Source: Paracoccus everestensis
GTDB lineage: Bacteria > Pseudomonadota > Alphaproteobacteria > Rhodobacterales > Rhodobacteraceae
Assembly (NCBI RefSeq): GCF_021491915.1
Contig: NZ_CP090836.1
Coordinates: forward strand, 2,032,501-2,096,500
DNA length: 64,000 nucleotides
Direction: 5' to 3'
Shown here one piece after another: positions 26,208 through 35,961 of this stretch. Each line of letters starts with the position of its first letter. Within the stretch, counting starts at the first letter, position 1. The notes beneath the pieces are model-generated. The model saw only the letters and a list, made by a program, of their open reading frames with translations. It did no database searches and had not been told where the DNA came from. The translations under genes were made by a program, and so were the position numbers.

Positions 26208-27028
26208 TCCTCACCAAGCCCCAGCAGCTGGTTCATGCTGTGCGACGGCTCGGGACATCCCGCATCCCCGATCACGCGAGCGGGAACGCCGGCAACCGTC
26301 TTGCAGGACGGCACATCGTGCAGGACCACCGAACCCGCGGCGATGCGCGAATGGTGCCCCACATGGATATTGCCCAGAACCTTGGCGCCCGCCCCGATCA
26401 TCACCCCGTCGCCGATCTTTGGGTGACGGTCGCCGTCTTCCTTGCCGGTGCCGCCCAGTGTCACGGAATGCAGCATTGACACGTCGTTGCCGACCGTGGC
26501 CGTCTCGCCGATGACAATGGAATGGGCGTGGTCGATCATCACGCCGGTGCCGATCCGTGCCGCCGGATGAATATCCACGCCGAAACATTCCGAACAGCGC
26601 ATCTGCACGAAATAGGCCATGTCGCAGCGCCCCATCTGCCACAGCCAATGCGCCATGCGATAGGCTTGCAGTGCCTGAAACCCCTTGAAGAACAGGATCG
26701 GCTGCAACAATCGGTGCGTCGCCGGGTCGCGGTCATAAACCGCCATCAGGTCAGCCCGCGCGGCGTCCCCCAGTCCGGGCGAGGTGCGATACGCCTGGTC
26801 CGCGATCTCTCGCAGGATCTGCTCACTCATCTCGCCGCTGGCCAGCTTGAGCGAGAAGCGATAGGCCAAGGCCGCTTCCAGGCTGTTGTGATGCAGCAAC
26901 CCTGCATGGATCAGCGCCCCCAGCAAGGGTTCATCGCGGACCGCCGAACGCGCCTCGTCCCGCAGCTGCGCCCAGATCGCATCGCGATCCAGGCCCAGGT
27001 TCTTCTTGGTGCTGCTTTGCATGTTCAT
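26198..27028 (-). CDS. cysE: Serine O-acetyltransferase
   Basis: This 276-residue enzyme makes O-acetylserine from serine and acetyl-CoA for cysteine synthesis. The N-terminal helical domain (residues 1-about 150) precedes a left-handed beta-helix of hexapeptide repeats. [21 protein letters not shown] holds the catalytic His, and [18 protein letters not shown] the second conserved His. It lies just after the GTA cluster on the same strand. Confidence 0.95.
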   Translation of the reverse strand: MNMQSSTKKNLGLDRDAIWAQLRDEARSAVRDEPLLGALIHAGLLHHNSLEAALAYRFSLKLASGEMSEQILREIADQAYRTSPGLGDAARADLMAVYDRDPATHRLLQPILFFKGFQALQAYRMAHWLWQMGRCDMAYFVQMRCSECFGVDIHPAARIGTGVMIDHAHSIVIGETATVGNDVSMLHSVTLGGTGKEDGDRHPKIGDGVMIGAGAKVLGNIHVGHHSRIAAGSVVLHDVPSCKTVAGVPARVIGDAGCPEPSHSMNQLLGLGEDYL

Positions 27029-27094
27029 GTCACAGGTCCAGGCCAGTCTTCGGCCCTTCTTAGCGCGAACAGGCGGCAGGGAAAAGGACGGGCA

Positions 27095-27805
27095 TCAATC
27101 TGGCAGCCGCAGTTCCATCCAGTGAACCGCTAGCCTGACCTTTCCGCCCGTGAATCCACCCCCTTCACCGGTCATCAGCAGCGTCGCGCTGTTGTAATAG
27201 GTCATCGGGGCACCCAGCATCCCGCGCGCCCATGAACCCGCGCCCTTGCCCAGTCCCTGACCAAAGCGGTTGTTCGAATCCGCCGTGCCCAGCCGCCAGG
27301 TCGCCAGCCCCCCAGTCAGGGCCTGCGTGACCCGGGCGACAGCCCCGATCACCATTGCACCGGCCGGAATCGCGATGCCGGTATCAAAGGATGCGCCGGT
27401 GCCCACGGTCACGTCTCCCTCGGCCATTCCGAAGGCAAGCCCCGATCCCCTGGCGCCAAACGTCATGGCGCCCATGAACCAGCCGTGCCCATCAAAGACG
27501 GCCTCGACCCCGCGATCGGCCACAAAGGCACGCATCCCGCGCGACGGCACCACGAAGACCCAGCCGCCGTTCGCACCAACCGCGATCCGTCCGCCCTGGC
27601 CTGCCCAGGCGCCAGACGCCCCCGAAGGAACACCCCAGGATTGTCCGTCGATCACCGCCTCGGGCGGCACGGCGACCGATGCGCTTTCCAGCACGGCATT
27701 GGTCAGGCCATCCAGACGCATCAACGCCTCGTTCACCGTGACGTGCTTCTGGGCCTGGGCCGGTTGCAGCAGCGGCAGTTGAAGCCGCATGGTTTCATTG
27801 GCCAT
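27095..27805 (-). CDS. DUF2793 protein at the end of the GTA cluster
   Basis: This 236-residue protein contains a DUF2793 domain (LPLLQPAQAQKHVTVNEALMRLD at residues about 9-31), found in phage- and GTA-associated genes, and a C-terminal glycine-rich beta part. Its start overlaps the end of gene 15 by 11 bases, so it is co-transcribed with the GTA structural genes. A tail-tip or fibre-like role is an inference from position; no enzymatic motif is visible. Confidence 0.8.
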   Translation of the reverse strand: MANETMRLQLPLLQPAQAQKHVTVNEALMRLDGLTNAVLESASVAVPPEAVIDGQSWGVPSGASGAWAGQGGRIAVGANGGWVFVVPSRGMRAFVADRGVEAVFDGHGWFMGAMTFGARGSGLAFGMAEGDVTVGTGASFDTGIAIPAGAMVIGAVARVTQALTGGLATWRLGTADSNNRFGQGLGKGAGSWARGMLGAPMTYYNSATLLMTGEGGGFTGGKVRLAVHWMELRLPD

Positions 27806-30800
27806 TGAAAATCCTCCTGACAAAGGGGCCGGGGCCGAACTGGTCGGACAACTGGGCAACGGCGGCGACAAAGGCGCCGCCGCTGGCCGCATCGTTCCAG
27901 ACCTGTTCTGGCACAGTGTATTCGGGGACACTGACATCCGCTTCGTGCAGGACGACGCCATCCCGCAGGATGCGGACGCGGTAGCGCTCGCGAACCTCGC
28001 CCAAGGGGATCTCTGCGCCATCCCAGCCGTCGCCCTCGACACGGCTGCGGCGAATCCAGCTTAAGGCGCGGCCTTGGGCACGCAGATGGCAGGGGGCATA
28101 GGGCCGCAGCCCGATCCCCCGCGCCTGGGTCGTCAGCGCCCGATAGCTGGGATCGTCAAAGGCCCGCCGCGCCGGGCCGATGCGCCAGAACCGTTCCTGC
28201 CCCCTGGCCGAAGGCGGCAGCGCCACCTGTTGCGCCGCGCCGTCCAGCAACACCACGACGCTGCCCTTGGGCCAGACCTCAGGCATGATGCCGTCGGTCC
28301 CGGCCTGACCGCGCAGCCTGTCGCCGATCTCCCACAGATCCTTGTCCACGGGAACGGCCTTGGAAAACTGGATAACCTCCCAGTTTTCCAACGACCCGTC
28401 CCCGATTGCCAAGGCATTCCCGCCCGCCAAAAGCGCCTTCAGCCCCACCGACCGGAGTGACGCATCCTTCAACCGGATGCGCAGGGGCGCACCGCGGTCG
28501 ATCACCCCGGGCCGCGCGCGGTGCAGCGGCGTTTCGGTTCGGCCGACAAAGGCGCGCCGCAGCAGCGTGGTGTTCAGTTCGAACCCGCCCGTCTCCTCGA
28601 TCGAAGAATAGGCGACTACCGACCCGGGCCAAGGCTTTGCCGTGGCGGCCAGATAAGGCGCGTGCGGCTGTTCGTCACCCTTCAGCAGCGGCAGGTCCAG
28701 AAACAGGGACCAGACCGGCAATGGCGGATTATAGCGCCCGACAAAGCCGTCATCCTCGTTCGTGGCCGCCTGACGATAGACGCCCGGTTCGACCCTGACG
28801 GCATCAACCGTCACAGCACCCGCGCGTTCGACGCGGTCGATTCTCCAGCGTTTGGGTTCGGCACGTCCGTCATCCATGCGGATCACGTCGCCCGGACCCA
28901 GATCGCCAAGCGACGGGGGCAGGGCAAAGCGGGCGGTATCCCGCGACACCACCGATTCCGCCAGCCAACGTTCGGCAATGGCGCGGCCCTCGGCACGTAT
29001 CAGGGACATCGGAAATTCGCTGTCGCTGGCCGTGTTTCCCTGGGCATCGGCCAGGCTGGCCTCGGCCGTGGCCGTGGCATAGTCGCCCCCGGCCTCGACA
29101 TGGGACAGGCGCAGCCGCCCGGACAGTTCCGCCTGGGCAAGACGTAGGGTTTCGAAGCCCTGAACCTCGTTGCCAACCGCCAGATGCTCGCGCCCCAGGG
29201 TGCGCTTGAACAGCCCGTCGCGGGGGACAAAGCGCAGGCAGCCGTCGCGTTCCACGGCGTCGATGCCATGGGCCAGCAGGATGGGTTGCAAGGCAGCGCG
29301 TGACGATTCCCCACCGTTGACGTGGAAACCGCGCACCACACCCGTGACGGCGCTGACATCGAAATTTGCCACTCCGGCCTCGCGGCAGATGTCGGCGATG
29401 ACGGATGCCAGCATCACCGACCCGGCCCGGCCGTTCAGCCAATGGCCACGTTGCCAGGCAGGACCATCGGACCACAGGTCAGGCCGTCCCGGAAAGGCCG
29501 GAAAGGGCCGCGCGTCCCAGCACCACACATGCGCCCGGTCCAGGACCACCATGCGCCCACCCCCCGCCTTGGCGGGATTGTTAGCGGGCCTAGACCAATA
29601 GGACGTGACGGCCTGGACATAGGCGGCCTGGATCGCATCGTCGCGCTGACCGCTGGAATAATGCGGCAGCGTGCTTTCCGAACTCATGGCGTCCAGGAAC
29701 TTGTTCGGCTGGTTCGTGGCCTTGTCCAGGGCCGCGCAGCCGTATTCTGTGAACCAGATCGGCTTCGATCCCGGCACCCAACCTGTCGCCTGCCGCGAGC
29801 GCACCCCGTTCGGGCGGTCGTAATGCAGGTTCTGCCACCAGCCTGCCAGATCCTTGTATCGCCAGACCCACGCCTCGTCATAAGCGCCGTCCGTGATCGG
29901 CGTCCGCCGTTGAGCGTCGCGGTCGGCGTCGCTGGCATAATACCAGTCGTACCCCTCGCCACCACAAACATTGGCTTCCAGATAGGCGGGGTTGCCGATC
30001 CGGCCCCAATGGGCATCCAGGTGATCTTCGGCGTCTCGCCAATCTGACAGCGGCATATAGTTGTCAATGCCGACAAAGTCGATGTCCGGATGCGCCCACA
30101 GCGGGTCCAGGTGAAAGAACAATTCGCCGCCGCCCGGATGGTGGCCGAAATACTCCGACCAGTCGGCGGCATAGCCGATCTTGACGAACGGCCCCAGAAT
30201 CGCGCGAACATCCTGGGCCAAGCGGCACAACTGCTGGACTGCGGGATAGCTGTTCCCCGCGCCGCGAATCTGGGTCATGCCGATCATTTCCGACCCGATC
30301 AGGAAGGCGTCGATCCCGCCTGCCGCTGCGCATAGATGGGCATAATGCAGGATGAACCGGCGATAGGACCATTCGTCAGGCCCGTGATAAGATACCGTGT
30401 CCCCCTCCCGGCGGAAATCCTCGGCCGCAGCGGCGCCAAAGAACGCATCGACCTGGGCGTTGGCCGCAGCGGTGCCGTCAACAGACCCAGCCCGCCCCGG
30501 CGCGACCGAGGTCGTGATCCTGCCGCGCCAGGGCATGACCGGCTGCTCGCCCGTACCATAAGGATCAGCCAGCCCATTGCCCGCCAACTGCTCCATCAGG
30601 ATGAACGGATAAAACACCGCCTTGCGCCCTGATTGTGCAATGGCCCGCAGCCCTTCAACGACCGCCCCATCCGCAGGCGTCCCGCCATAGATCGGCCGGT
30701 CGTTCACCCGCGCGACCTGGACCGCGGCCTCTCGGCCGATGCCCGCAACCGTCCAGGGCATTTCGGCGCCATCGATCTCGTTCTGCTCGACCTTGGGCTG

Positions 30801-31679
30801 AACCGTGCAGCGGTCGATCCGCAGGTCGCTGCCGAACCAGGACACGACCAGCGACACCGACCCGACATTCGGCAACTCGCGCCCCAGAATGTTCATCGAG
30901 GCGGTGAAATCCGTTCCTCCCATCGGCGTGTTCACATTCGTGGACCGCAACTCCCCCAGGCCCAGATCCTGGTTGACCGGCGTGGTCGCAAGTGAATATT
31001 CGCCCGTACCGGGGATCAGCGCGACCGCGCGCACGTCGCGGCACAGACCGCTGCCGTCCTGCGCGGGCGAGGTCACCTCGAAGCTCAGCTGGGGCATCCG
31101 GTTGCCCCAGGCCTCCAGGTTCAGGTCCTCCAGCAGGACATAGGCCAGACCGCGATAGGCAGGCGCCAGATCCGCTTCATGCGCCGCAATGGCGGGATCG
31201 GGACGCTGGTCCTCGTCTCCGTTATAGACCCTCATGTTCAAGTCATCGGCCGAGATTTCCTCGCCATCTGCCCAGACGCGGCCTACGCCCAGGATCCGCC
31301 CTTCGCACAGCGCAAGAGCGACGGACAGGCGATAGCTGATCTGCGTAACCGTGGACCGGGGCGTGCCCTTGCCTCCTCCCGCATCCTCGGACCGCGCGAT
31401 TTCATCAAGCGGAGAAGCCCATATCACGTGCCCCGGCAGGCGCATCTGGCCCCAGATGCGCGGGATCGGCGCGCCCTCGCCCGCGGTCTGCAGGCGCAGG
31501 CGGTCGATGCGTCCGGTTTCCACGGCCTTGGACCCGCTGCCCAACAGCCGCTGGTCGATGACGCGGCCCACCGTCGCACCGACCGCGCGGCCGATCACGG
31601 CACCCGACAGGCCCAGAACCGCGCCGCCGAAGCTTCCGCCAATCGACGCCCCTACGGCGGACAGCACGATGGTCGCCAT
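27795..31679 (-). CDS. GTA gene 15: baseplate/host-interaction 'megatron' protein
   Basis: At 1294 residues this is the largest GTA protein. The N-terminus is glycine/alanine-rich and hydrophobic (SAVGASIGGSFGGAVLGLSG). Residues about 420-720 contain the GTA TIM-barrel (glycoside hydrolase-like) domain, with HPDIDFVGIDNYMPLSDWRD and PIWFTEYGCAALDK. The remainder is tail-protein-like beta structure. In RcGTA the corresponding protein caps the tail and helps pass DNA through the cell envelope. The frame is intact, with no frameshift or stop. Confidence 0.93.
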   Translation of the reverse strand: MATIVLSAVGASIGGSFGGAVLGLSGAVIGRAVGATVGRVIDQRLLGSGSKAVETGRIDRLRLQTAGEGAPIPRIWGQMRLPGHVIWASPLDEIARSEDAGGGKGTPRSTVTQISYRLSVALALCEGRILGVGRVWADGEEISADDLNMRVYNGDEDQRPDPAIAAHEADLAPAYRGLAYVLLEDLNLEAWGNRMPQLSFEVTSPAQDGSGLCRDVRAVALIPGTGEYSLATTPVNQDLGLGELRSTNVNTPMGGTDFTASMNILGRELPNVGSVSLVVSWFGSDLRIDRCTVQPKVEQNEIDGAEMPWTVAGIGREAAVQVARVNDRPIYGGTPADGAVVEGLRAIAQSGRKAVFYPFILMEQLAGNGLADPYGTGEQPVMPWRGRITTSVAPGRAGSVDGTAAANAQVDAFFGAAAAEDFRREGDTVSYHGPDEWSYRRFILHYAHLCAAAGGIDAFLIGSEMIGMTQIRGAGNSYPAVQQLCRLAQDVRAILGPFVKIGYAADWSEYFGHHPGGGELFFHLDPLWAHPDIDFVGIDNYMPLSDWRDAEDHLDAHWGRIGNPAYLEANVCGGEGYDWYYASDADRDAQRRTPITDGAYDEAWVWRYKDLAGWWQNLHYDRPNGVRSRQATGWVPGSKPIWFTEYGCAALDKATNQPNKFLDAMSSESTLPHYSSGQRDDAIQAAYVQAVTSYWSRPANNPAKAGGGRMVVLDRAHVWCWDARPFPAFPGRPDLWSDGPAWQRGHWLNGRAGSVMLASVIADICREAGVANFDVSAVTGVVRGFHVNGGESSRAALQPILLAHGIDAVERDGCLRFVPRDGLFKRTLGREHLAVGNEVQGFETLRLAQAELSGRLRLSHVEAGGDYATATAEASLADAQGNTASDSEFPMSLIRAEGRAIAERWLAESVVSRDTARFALPPSLGDLGPGDVIRMDDGRAEPKRWRIDRVERAGAVTVDAVRVEPGVYRQAATNEDDGFVGRYNPPLPVWSLFLDLPLLKGDEQPHAPYLAATAKPWPGSVVAYSSIEETGGFELNTTLLRRAFVGRTETPLHRARPGVIDRGAPLRIRLKDASLRSVGLKALLAGGNALAIGDGSLENWEVIQFSKAVPVDKDLWEIGDRLRGQAGTDGIMPEVWPKGSVVVLLDGAAQQVALPPSARGQERFWRIGPARRAFDDPSYRALTTQARGIGLRPYAPCHLRAQGRALSWIRRSRVEGDGWDGAEIPLGEVRERYRVRILRDGVVLHEADVSVPEYTVPEQVWNDAASGGAFVAAVAQLSDQFGPGPFVRRIFNGQ

Positions 31680-31701
31680 GATGGCCTCCTAAGACTTGAA
31701 A

Positions 31702-32130
31702 TCAGGGAAAGCGGAACCGGGCAGCAATCCGGTTCTGCCAAGGCGTCGTCAACGGACTGTCGATGACGCCATGCGCGTTATAGGCATGGATGAAGCGCGG
31801 CGCCTCGCCGGCGTCAGACAGGATGCCCAGATGCTTGGCTACCGCCCCTGCCCGCATTCGGAATAACAGCACCTCGCCTGCCTGCATCGCCTGGTGGCGG
31901 CAGACAGGCACCAGATGGCGCAGCGCGGCTTCCATCAGAACCTCGTGACCGCCGCCTTCGCCCCAGTCAGGGGTATAGGGCGGAGGCGCCTCCGGCTCGG
32001 TGCCATGGCACTCGCGCCAGACGCCCCGGATCAATCCCAGGCAGTCACAGGCCACGCCCTTGACACTGGCCTGATGCTGATAAGGCGTGCCGATCCACGC
32101 CCTGGCCACGGCCACGACATCATCCACCAC
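31702..32130 (-). CDS. GTA gene 14: NlpC/P60 cell-wall peptidase
   Basis: This about 142-residue peptidase has ARAWIGTPYQHQAS and the catalytic Cys in VACDCLGLIRGVWRE, with the His in AKHLGILSD and a third residue near FIHAYN. It would cut peptide cross-links during DNA delivery. No ATG lies in frame near the family start. GTG at 32130 (or 32127) overlaps the end of gene 13 and fits the family N-terminus; translation is probably coupled. Confidence 0.87.
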   Translation of the reverse strand: MVDDVVAVARAWIGTPYQHQASVKGVACDCLGLIRGVWRECHGTEPEAPPPYTPDWGEGGGHEVLMEAALRHLVPVCRHQAMQAGEVLLFRMRAGAVAKHLGILSDAGEAPRFIHAYNAHGVIDSPLTTPWQNRIAARFRFP

Positions 32131-32956
32131 GGCGCGATCCCGCTTGCGGCGCCATGATCCAGTCTTCCGACGGAAGATGAGGAAAGCCGCGAAAGTTGAT
32201 GAAGTTGTTGAACTTGTCCCGGCAGGTCGCGGCGCGCTTGTCGCATCCTGCAACAAGCCGGATCCGATCCCCGACAAGGGGCGCGATCCCAAGACCCTGC
32301 CACAACTCGATCTTGCGACCGCCATTCGGCAATGCGTCGTCGTTCTTGACGGTGGCGGTCAGCCCCTCGGCTTCGCCGGACAGGACCAGCAGGCTGCCCC
32401 TCTCGAACCATCCCGCCTCATAGGCCGGAAAGCCCGCGAACCGCAGGATGCGCCCGTCCTCGATGGCAGCAATAGTCGCCTGGGCGGCAAAGGTCTCTCC
32501 GCCCAAGGCCAGCTTGCATTGGCCATCCCCCAGGCGGGCGGAACAGCGGGGATGGAACACCCGGCCCCGCGCGGCGTTCAACGGCTCCGACAACCCTCGC
32601 AGTTCCGCGCGGAAAGCCCCCTGGGACCGGGCGATTTCCCCCAAACTGCCGGCAAAGACCAGCCGCCGGGCCGCCAGGTTTGTCCAGTCCGCCTCCCACA
32701 TCCTGACTTCGGCCCCATCCCAACGGCCTGCAAGCACATCCTTTTCCGTGATGGCGTCGTCGGACAGCGCCCCTTCGGCCTCGGAGTTGTCGACCGAAAG
32801 CCCTGTTGCCTGAACCAAGGCGCGGGCGGACATACCGTGGTCGGGGCGGAACCGGACGCCCTCAAAGGTCAGGACCGCATCATGGTCGGTGAACCCCAGC
32901 ACCATCCCGTCCGCCCGCCGCACCATCCAGGCGCGCGCGATTGTCGTGGCCGTCAT
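32120..32956 (-). CDS. GTA gene 13: tail hub protein (DUF2163)
   Basis: This 278-residue protein has the DUF2163/phage BR0599-like architecture. The N-terminal VLGFTDHDAVLTFEGVRF is the family opening. Four cysteines (138, 147, 238, 245) in HPRCSARLGDGQCKLAL and VAGCDKRAATCRDKFNN are conserved features of the C-terminal domain and could bind a metal or iron-sulfur cluster; this is inferred from spacing. The C-terminal FINFRGFPHLPSEDW motif is typical. It overlaps genes 12 and 14. Confidence 0.92.
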   Translation of the reverse strand: MTATTIARAWMVRRADGMVLGFTDHDAVLTFEGVRFRPDHGMSARALVQATGLSVDNSEAEGALSDDAITEKDVLAGRWDGAEVRMWEADWTNLAARRLVFAGSLGEIARSQGAFRAELRGLSEPLNAARGRVFHPRCSARLGDGQCKLALGGETFAAQATIAAIEDGRILRFAGFPAYEAGWFERGSLLVLSGEAEGLTATVKNDDALPNGGRKIELWQGLGIAPLVGDRIRLVAGCDKRAATCRDKFNNFINFRGFPHLPSEDWIMAPQAGSRRGG

Positions 32957-33585
32957 ACCCGCACCTCGATCACCGGGATGGCAGGCATCTCGCCCGCCTG
33001 GAAGGACGCGACCGACACTGCGATCCGGTCGGTATCGAACCGCACGGGCACGTCGAATTCGAAGCCCGCCGTGACCTCGGCCCCCGGCTCGGGCGCGTCG
33101 CTGAAGGTGATCAGTCCCTTGGCATGATCGACCCCGTAATGGATGCCCGGAAAGACCTCGTTTCCGCCAACACCCGCGCGAACGGTGTCCTTGACCGGCT
33201 TGTCGATCGGCCGGGCATAGCGGCCCGGCCCCGACGCATAGGTTTTCGCCAGTTGAAAGACCCGCGTCACGCCGTCGCCCTGCCCGATCACCTGGTCGTC
33301 AAAGGCCGGTGCGCGCGACGGCAGGCAGCTTTTGTAATCCGACCAGTCCTTCCAGCGGAACCCGTGCAGTTGGCCCGCCCGCGCCTCGAAAAACGCAACC
33401 AGGGCCGACAGGTCGTCGAGCGACCGCAGTCCCATGCCCGCGTCGTAACGGCGGCGGGCGTGCGCCCATGGAGTGTTGCGTTCCTCGAAACCGCTGGCAA
33501 GCGCCACGATCTCGGTCCGGCGTTCTGGACCGCCAATGGAACCGAAGGACAGGTTCGCCGGAAATCTTACCTCGTGAAATGCCAT
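32953..33585 (-). CDS. GTA gene 12: distal tail protein (DUF2460)
   Basis: This 210-residue protein has the DUF2460 signature: FHEVRFPANLSFGSIGGPER, RRRYDAGMGLRSLDDLSAL, and LHGFRWKDWSDYKS. It forms the ring between tail tube and baseplate in RcGTA. Its stop overlaps gene 13 by 4 bases. Confidence 0.93.
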   Translation of the reverse strand: MAFHEVRFPANLSFGSIGGPERRTEIVALASGFEERNTPWAHARRRYDAGMGLRSLDDLSALVAFFEARAGQLHGFRWKDWSDYKSCLPSRAPAFDDQVIGQGDGVTRVFQLAKTYASGPGRYARPIDKPVKDTVRAGVGGNEVFPGIHYGVDHAKGLITFSDAPEPGAEVTAGFEFDVPVRFDTDRIAVSVASFQAGEMPAIPVIEVRV

Positions 33586-33597
33586 GTCCGCCCTGCT

Positions 33598-34254
33598 TCA
33601 GCTGTTGCGTTCGCCGCGCGCCAGAACGCGGCCCAGTTGGGCGGCGATCTGCGACTGGCTGCGTTGGAAGCCCGCGACATCGGGCGTGGTGACATTCACC
33701 GTGACGTTCATCGGACGCGATCCGCCCCCGGCAGACGCCACCCCCAGCCTGCCATCCGCCCCCCGGCGCAACGGCATGATCGCCTCGGGACCGGCCTCGC
33801 CCATAAGGCCGGTTGCTCCGCGCATCGGGAAATGCGTGGGCTGGCTGACGACGCCGCCCTTGGCAAAGGGCATCACCCGCCCCTGGACAAAGGCACCGCC
33901 ATTGGCAAAAGGCAAGGCCCCCGACAGCATCCCGCCGATCCCCTGGGCCAGCGATCCTGCCAAGGCGTTCTCGACCGGCTTCATGGCCATGGAAAACACC
34001 GTGTCAGCAATCGACCGACCGATACCCTTCAGCGATTCCGACAGCTTGTCGCCGTCAAAGACCAGCCCGTCGAATGCGCGCCGCAATCCGCCCTCGATCC
34101 CTGAACTCAACGATCCCACCTCGCGCGCGGTGACGGTCATCGATTGCCGCAGCCGGTCCAGTTCCGCCTCGAAGGCGGCGGTCATGCGGCTGGTTTGGCC
34201 GAACCCCTGATCCAGGTCGTCCAGCGTCGTGCTGAAACCATCCTTGTTGGCCAT
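33598..34254 (-). CDS. GTA gene 11: tape measure protein
   Basis: This 218-residue protein is short compared with phage tape measures, as expected for a GTA with a short tail. An N-terminal helical stretch is followed by LPFANGGAFVQGRVMPFAKG and LMGEAGPEAIMPLRRG, a motif seen at the C-terminal part of many tape measures (GEAGPEA). It sets tail length and may be released on ejection. Confidence 0.9.
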   Translation of the reverse strand: MANKDGFSTTLDDLDQGFGQTSRMTAAFEAELDRLRQSMTVTAREVGSLSSGIEGGLRRAFDGLVFDGDKLSESLKGIGRSIADTVFSMAMKPVENALAGSLAQGIGGMLSGALPFANGGAFVQGRVMPFAKGGVVSQPTHFPMRGATGLMGEAGPEAIMPLRRGADGRLGVASAGGGSRPMNVTVNVTTPDVAGFQRSQSQIAAQLGRVLARGERNS

Positions 34255-34266
34255 AAGCCTTGCCCC

Positions 34267-34470
34267 TTATCCAGATGTATCGCGCGGCCTGTCGGGAAAG
34301 CGCGCGGCCAGTTCGGCCAGCCTGTCCCGCGTCATGGCGGGTGGCCCCGCCTCGACCCCCAGCATCAGCGCCAATTCGGCGGGCGTCAGCGCCCAGAACT
34401 GATCCGGGCGCAGGCCCAGGCCGCGCATCCCGGCCCGCATCAGGCCCGGCCAGTCCAGGCCCCCGCTCAT
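34267..34470 (-). CDS. GTA gene 10.1: small tail assembly protein
   Basis: This 67-residue protein has DWPGLMRAGMRGLGLRPDQF followed by LTPAELALMLG. It corresponds to the small phage tail assembly chaperone-like protein between genes 10 and 11 in RcGTA. The start overlaps the gene 10 stop by ATGA, suggesting linked synthesis like the two-frame tail chaperones of siphophages, but through overlap rather than frameshift. Confidence 0.8.
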   Translation of the reverse strand: MSGGLDWPGLMRAGMRGLGLRPDQFWALTPAELALMLGVEAGPPAMTRDRLAELAARFPDRPRDTSG

Positions 34471-34781
34471 GCGGCGATCCGAAATGCCCGCGCCAGAAGC
34501 TCGGCGGCGGCCCGGCCTGCTGCAACCGGCCCGCCCCCGATTTCGACGCTCAGCAGATCGGCGGTCGTGCCGCGCCAGCCGCCGCCACGCAGGCCCGCGA
34601 CCAGCACCGCCAGCACGTCGCGGCTGCTGAAACGGCCCGCTTCGAAACGCTCGGCAATCGCCATCAGGCTGTCGGCGCCCAGATCGTGTTCCAGTTCCGC
34701 CAAGGCCCCCAGCGTCAGCCGTGCGACATGGGCAGTGCCGTCCAGCACTACCTCGACCTCTCCGCGCATCGGGTTTGCCAT
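34467..34781 (-). CDS. GTA gene 10: tail assembly chaperone-like protein
   Basis: This 104-residue protein carries MRGEVEVVLDGTAHVARLT and LGALAELEHDLGADSLMAIAER, characteristic of the GTA gene 10 family. The ATG at 34781 overlaps the gene 9 stop (TGATG) and is preferred to a GTG one codon upstream. It is probably needed for tail assembly; it is not a known structural protein. Confidence 0.85.
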   Translation of the reverse strand: MANPMRGEVEVVLDGTAHVARLTLGALAELEHDLGADSLMAIAERFEAGRFSSRDVLAVLVAGLRGGGWRGTTADLLSVEIGGGPVAAGRAAAELLARAFRIAA

Positions 34782-35194
34782 CACAGCGCCATGAAGGTCA
34801 GCGCACCGGCCGAGGCCATCGTCACCTCATAGGTCGCCTCGCCATTATAGCTGCCTGCATACTCCAAGGCGGTAATCTGGAACGGCCCTTCAACGGTGCC
34901 GAAATCCGGGATCACCACTTGGAACCGGGGCACTTCTGCGTCAAAGAAGATCTGCCGCGCCCGCCCGTCGGTATTGGCATCGCGAAACACCCCCGAGCCG
35001 GAAATGGACGCGCTGCGCACGCCTGCCCCGCCCAGCAATTCGCGCCAGCCGCCTTGGCTTTCAAGGCTGGTCACATCGATCGTCTCGGCATTGAACGACA
35101 GGCGGGACGCACGCAGCCCGGCTATCGTCTCGAAGGCCCCGTTCCCGGTCATGTCCATCTTGATCAGAAGATCGCGTCCATTCTGTGCCGCCAT
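34781..35194 (-). CDS. GTA gene 9: major tail tube protein
   Basis: This 137-residue tail tube subunit (TIGR02126-type) has GRDLLIKMDMTGNGAFETIAG, TIDVTSLESQGGWRELLGG and the C-terminal GPFQITALEYAGSYNGEATY segments. It forms hexameric rings of the tail. The gene is coupled to gene 10. Confidence 0.93.
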   Translation of the reverse strand: MAAQNGRDLLIKMDMTGNGAFETIAGLRASRLSFNAETIDVTSLESQGGWRELLGGAGVRSASISGSGVFRDANTDGRARQIFFDAEVPRFQVVIPDFGTVEGPFQITALEYAGSYNGEATYEVTMASAGALTFMAL

Positions 35195-35206
35195 GGCCCC
35201 TACTCC

Positions 35207-35626
35207 TCAGCCCAGGTCAATGCGCGCGCGAAAGGTCAGATCGACCCGCCGCGCTGCGCCGTTTTCAATCCGCCGCGCCCTGGCACGTTGGAACCACAAT
35301 GCGGTCAACCGCCCCCGGCTCAGTGCCAGTTGCGCCTGGTCAAGGGCGTCTGCCACGGCCACTGCCGCCGCCTTGACCGACGCAAAGCCCGCGCCTTGAT
35401 CAGCGCCAGACAGAACCGAGACGACGAAATCGTGCTGGGACGCCGCCGCCGTCATGTCGCCGGCGTCCCGGACATCCTCGGGTCCAAGGGACACGAAGAC
35501 GCCCGCGGGCGCCTCGACGGGCATTGCATCGAAGATCGCATCGCCCACCAGATCATGCAGTGCCGCATCCCCGCGAAGGCATTGATAAACTGCCCCTTGC
35601 AGGGCGACGCTTGCCGCAAAGCTCAT
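35207..35626 (-). CDS. GTA gene 8: tail terminator protein (DUF3168)
   Basis: This 139-residue protein has the DUF3168 pattern ALQGAVYQCLRGDAALHDLV and PAGVFVSLGPEDV. It joins the tail to the head. The start follows a strong GAGGAGG ribosome site and overlaps the gene 7 stop by ATGA. A longer in-frame extension upstream lies within gene 7 and is not needed. Confidence 0.9.
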   Translation of the reverse strand: MSFAASVALQGAVYQCLRGDAALHDLVGDAIFDAMPVEAPAGVFVSLGPEDVRDAGDMTAAASQHDFVVSVLSGADQGAGFASVKAAAVAVADALDQAQLALSRGRLTALWFQRARARRIENGAARRVDLTFRARIDLG

Positions 35627-35961
35627 GCCTGGTCCTCCTCGCGTGCAAAACAGGTCAGCCACTGCCCGGCGCTGTCACGCTCGGCCACGGCCTCGATGGC
35701 AAACAGACGCTGCCCCATCCGCAGCCGCTGGCCCGCCGCCGGGCGCCGGGGATCGCCAACCTTGGCCCCCCGCACGGTGATCCGCCAGGACACGACGCTT
35801 TCGGGACCGACCTCGGCCCCGCGTTCCCGCCCGGTGCCAGCCTTCATCTCGGGCCACAGCGACCCGATCCGCTGCCAGACGATACGATAGCCGCCCATCC
35901 CGTCGCCCTGCCGGGCCGACCCTTCCAGCTCCAGCCGGACATTCAGTGTCGGCACGCTCAT
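35623..35961 (-). CDS. GTA gene 7: head-tail adaptor (stopper)
   Basis: This 112-residue protein is of the phage head-closure family. LNVRLELEGSARQGDGMGGY and GKVGD-like turns are followed by the LRMGQRLFAIEAVAERD strand typical of the fold. It closes the portal channel. It overlaps genes 6 and 8 by 4 bases each. Confidence 0.88.
   Translation of the reverse strand: MSVPTLNVRLELEGSARQGDGMGGYRIVWQRIGSLWPEMKAGTGRERGAEVGPESVVSWRITVRGAKVGDPRRPAAGQRLRMGQRLFAIEAVAERDSAGQWLTCFAREEDQA

Noticed and set aside
34267..34781. Programmed frameshift between GTA genes 10 and 10.1 like siphophage tail chaperones
   Set aside because: No slippery sequence is visible at the junction; the two genes have an ordinary ATGA overlap.
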